Source: Roseovarius sp. (lineage in GTDB: Bacteria > Pseudomonadota > Alphaproteobacteria > Rhodobacterales > Rhodobacteraceae). From it: a stretch of 64,000 nucleotides of DNA. Where the stretch lies: NCBI RefSeq assembly GCF_030373445.1, contig NZ_JAUCYU010000005.1:264059-328058 (forward strand). Reading direction: 5' to 3'. The position numbers and the translations under genes are program-made. Shown piece after piece: positions 62,159-64,000 of the stretch; the first letter of the stretch is position 1, and each line of letters starts with the position of its first letter. The notes beneath the pieces were generated by a model. The model searched no databases, was not told the origin of the DNA, and saw only the letters and a program-made list of their open reading frames with translations.

Positions 62159-63304
62159 TCAGCGCGTCGCGGGGGCGGGGTCCGTCACCCGTGCCACGAG
62201 CGCCGCCAGCGCCGCGAGCTCGGCCTGCTGGCGGTCGAGCCGGGCCTGTGTCAGCCGGTCGCGGGCCTCGAGTTCGGCGATGTAGAGATGGGCGTGCTCC
62301 AGCTCGTTGAGGATGCGGCCCATCTTGTCGGTCACGTCCCATGGCTCGCCGTCTCGCGTCGGCCCGACATTGGGCAGATGGCCCAGGGCGAGGGTTTGCG
62401 CGTGGTGTTCCTCGATCGAGGGCAGCGGGTAGTCGGCGCCGAAGACCGCGTCGCAGCCGACCGAGCAGGAGCCGGAGGTCGTCAGCGTGCCGTCGAGCAC
62501 CATGTCGCCATCGGCGTTCAATCGCATCTCGGGCCCGTCGCCGTCGACGATGTTGTAGCGCATCTCTCCGGTGGTCAGCGGCCCCTGGGTGAAGGTAATG
62601 TCGACCGACCTGTTGACCGGGGCATTCTCGGCGGTGATGCGGAAGAAGCTGAAGGTGTTGCTGTCACTCACTTCGAACGGCGCGTCGGGGCTGGAGGTGC
62701 CGATACCGACATTGCCGGTTGCATCGAGGTAGAGCGTGTTGCTCGGCACGTTGCCCTCGACAACGAGGGGGGTGGTTCCGGCGGTGACGTCGCCGACCCA
62801 GTAGCCGGCGCCCGAGACACCGGTTTCCCATGTGCGCAAGCCGCCCAGCGAGGTTTCCATTCGCAGCTTGGCCAGGTTGGAGCCGAGGATGTGCAGGTCG
62901 GCCTGCGGCAGGGAGGTGCCGAGGCCGATATCGCCAGTAGACGCGACGTAAAGCGCATTGCTGGGGGCGCCGCCGGTGACCCAGAACGGATTGGTGCCGG
63001 AGGTGACGTCAGTGAGGAAAAAGGCATCAGCGCCGAAAGTTGTCGATTCGTTGGCACTGAGCCGCCAGTCCCAGGACGCGTTGTTCGCCAAGGTGGTTGT
63101 GTCCTCAAAGAGGATCGCGTTGGTTAGGGACTTGAGTTTTATACCGATGTAAGCCGACAACCTTGGTTCGAGGTTTTCGCAGTCAGTGCCGACACATAGC
63201 AGATTGGCGTCTACGATGACGTTCTGCTCAAAGACGTGATCGGCGATAGCCGCGCCTCCGGGAAACAGGGCGAGGGCAAAAGCGGTGGTAAAAAAACGTT
63301 TCAA
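62159..63304 (-). CDS. secreted fibre-like repeat protein, paralogue 2
   Basis: A 381-residue exported protein with TTG start and GGAG upstream; signal peptide MKRFFTTAFALALFPGGAAIA. Same plan as paralogue 1: N-terminal VDANLLCVGTDCENLEPRL, repeats GDIGLGTSLPQADLHI and GNVGIGTSSPDAPFEV, the RYNIVDGDGPEMRLNADGD block, CSVGCDAVFGADYPLPSIEE, HLPNVGPTRDGEPWDVTDKM and a C-terminal coiled coil (GRILNELEHAHLYIAELEAR). The C-terminal 150 residues are nearly the same as in paralogue 3. Function unknown. Confidence 0.75.
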   Translation of the reverse strand: MKRFFTTAFALALFPGGAAIADHVFEQNVIVDANLLCVGTDCENLEPRLSAYIGIKLKSLTNAILFEDTTTLANNASWDWRLSANESTTFGADAFFLTDVTSGTNPFWVTGGAPSNALYVASTGDIGLGTSLPQADLHILGSNLAKLRMETSLGGLRTWETGVSGAGYWVGDVTAGTTPLVVEGNVPSNTLYLDATGNVGIGTSSPDAPFEVSDSNTFSFFRITAENAPVNRSVDITFTQGPLTTGEMRYNIVDGDGPEMRLNADGDMVLDGTLTTSGSCSVGCDAVFGADYPLPSIEEHHAQTLALGHLPNVGPTRDGEPWDVTDKMGRILNELEHAHLYIAELEARDRLTQARLDRQQAELAALAALVARVTDPAPATR

Positions 63305-63401
63305 TCTTCTGACTCCGGTTGGTGTCCCCCGCTTCGTAACCGGCGAGGGCGATTGATCTTGTTGCCGGTGCCCGCCGCGGCGGAAACCGGAAGGGCGTGT
63401 G

Positions 63402-64000
63402 TCAGTCCTGCCGGTCGAGCGCGTCGAGCCGGGCGGTCAGGGCGGCGATCTGGGCGGCCTGTGCCGCGTTCTGTTCGTTGAGCCGCGCGATGTAGAGGTG
63501 CGCATGTTCCAGCTCGTTGAGGATGCGGCCCATCTTGTCGGTCACGTCCCACGGCTCGCCGTCGCGGGTGGGGCCCACGTTGGGCAGGTGGCCGAGGGCG
63601 AGGGTGCGGGCGTGATGTTCCTCGATCGAGGGCAGGGTGTAGCCCGCATCGAACACCGCGTCGCAGCCGACGGAGCAGGAGCCGGAGGTCGTCAGCGTGC
63701 CGTCGATCGCCATGTCGCCATCGGCGTTCAATCGCATCTCGGGCCCGTCGCCGTCGACGATGTTGTAGCGGAACTCGCCGGTGCCGAGGGGTCCCTGGGT
63801 GAAGACCACGTCGACTGACTGGTTGACGGGCGCACCGGTGGCGGTGACCCGGAAGAAGCTGAACGTGTCGTCGTTGCTGACCTCGAGGGGCGCGTCGGGG
63901 GTGTTGGTGCCGATCCCCACGTTGCCTGAGCTGGCGATGTCGATTGACGAGTCGGGTGCGCCGGGACGGACCTGGAAGGGCAGCCTGTAGGTTATGGCAT
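63402..64000 (-). CDS. secreted fibre-like repeat protein, paralogue 3 (partial, cut by window edge)
   Basis: The frame is open from the stop at 63402 to the end of the window, so the N-terminus lies outside. The visible 198 residues contain FQVRPGAPDSSIDIASSGNV, GIGTNTPDAPLEV, RYNIVDGDGPEMRLNADGDM, CSVGCDAVFDAGYTLPSIEE, HLPNVGPTRDGEPWDVTDKM and a final coiled coil (GRILNELEHAHLYIARLNEQ). It is closest to paralogue 2, also at DNA level (compare 63481-63640 with 62281-62440). Confidence 0.75.
   Translation of the reverse strand, partial: AITYRLPFQVRPGAPDSSIDIASSGNVGIGTNTPDAPLEVSNDDTFSFFRVTATGAPVNQSVDVVFTQGPLGTGEFRYNIVDGDGPEMRLNADGDMAIDGTLTTSGSCSVGCDAVFDAGYTLPSIEEHHARTLALGHLPNVGPTRDGEPWDVTDKMGRILNELEHAHLYIARLNEQNAAQAAQIAALTARLDALDRQD

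Noticed and set aside
60871..64000. Prophage tail-fibre region
   Set aside because: Each protein has a signal peptide, and no other phage gene is nearby, so chromosomally encoded secreted proteins fit better.

Overview
The window is a GC-rich chromosomal segment of an alphaproteobacterium, most probably a member of the Rhodobacteraceae (Roseobacter group). Supporting evidence is the aerobic cobaltochelatase pair cobS/cobT, a 5-aminolevulinate synthase (hemA), the Rhodobacterales-style sulfite-reduction cluster cysG-DUF2849-cysI-cysH-DUF934, a DUF4115 RodZ-like protein, an Asp/Ala-rich codon style with many GTG/TTG starts, and a prfB without the programmed frameshift. Nearly all of it is tightly packed housekeeping sequence. 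There is no stretch over 300 bases without a gene, and I see no prophage, transposase, CRISPR array or rRNA.

Layout: 1-4.1 kb, envelope/DNA repair (lpxC, bamD, recN, small membrane protein). 4.1-10.3 kb, hydrolase, FAD-linked D-2-hydroxyacid dehydrogenase, ClC channel, DUF427 protein, Xaa-Pro aminopeptidase. 10.5-14.6 kb, cobT ... cobS with two genes between. 14.8-17.2 kb, ECF sigma factor, RskA-type anti-sigma, fasciclin-domain protein and exported MsrB. 17.4-21.1 kb, MFS transporter, J-domain protein, DUF4177 protein, YeeE/TsuA transporter. 21.3-25.0 kb, oligopeptide-type ABC importer (two permeases and a binding protein, no ATPase). 25.3 kb, infC with an apparent ATA start. 26.0 kb, an Ala/Glu-rich repeat protein. 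27.0-33.1 kb, assimilatory sulfur reduction operon with ferredoxin-NADP reductase and a divergent Lrp/AsnC regulator. 33.1-36.2 kb, tpiA, sufA/erpA, a DUF3307-SatD pair and sufT. 36.2-43.2 kb, RimK fusion, tgt, lon, SRPBCC protein, a small exported peptide and an HU protein with a tail. 43.2-45.5 kb, four tRNA genes (Val CAC, Val UAC, two Asp GUC). 45.5-48.0 kb, haloacetate-dehalogenase-like hydrolase and M20 peptidase. 48.3-52.2 kb, hemA, rodZ-like gene, ispG. 52.2-60.8 kb, tandem Dsb proteins, aminotransferase, amiC, PBP1A, GST, prfB. 60.9-64.0 kb, three tandem paralogues of a secreted fibre-like family, the last cut by the window edge.

The most interesting signals are: (i) three 29-bp tandem repeats, each with an inverted-repeat core, exactly covering a good sigma70 promoter in front of a SatD-family gene (35712-35798), suggesting an autoregulated SatD-DUF3307 module sitting between sufT and sufA; (ii) a 44-bp element made of four 11-bp units that occurs twice in the window (33081-33124 and 45305-45348, 41 of 44 bases identical by eye); (iii) an ECF-RskA-fasciclin-MsrB cluster that parallels the mycobacterial SigK-RskA-MPT70/83 regulon; (iv) an Asp/Glu-racemase-fold protein lacking both catalytic cysteines; (v) three tandem secreted fibre-like paralogues; (vi) several families of short dispersed or inverted intergenic repeats. 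All assignments come from reading the sequence and from memory of protein families; no database search was run.
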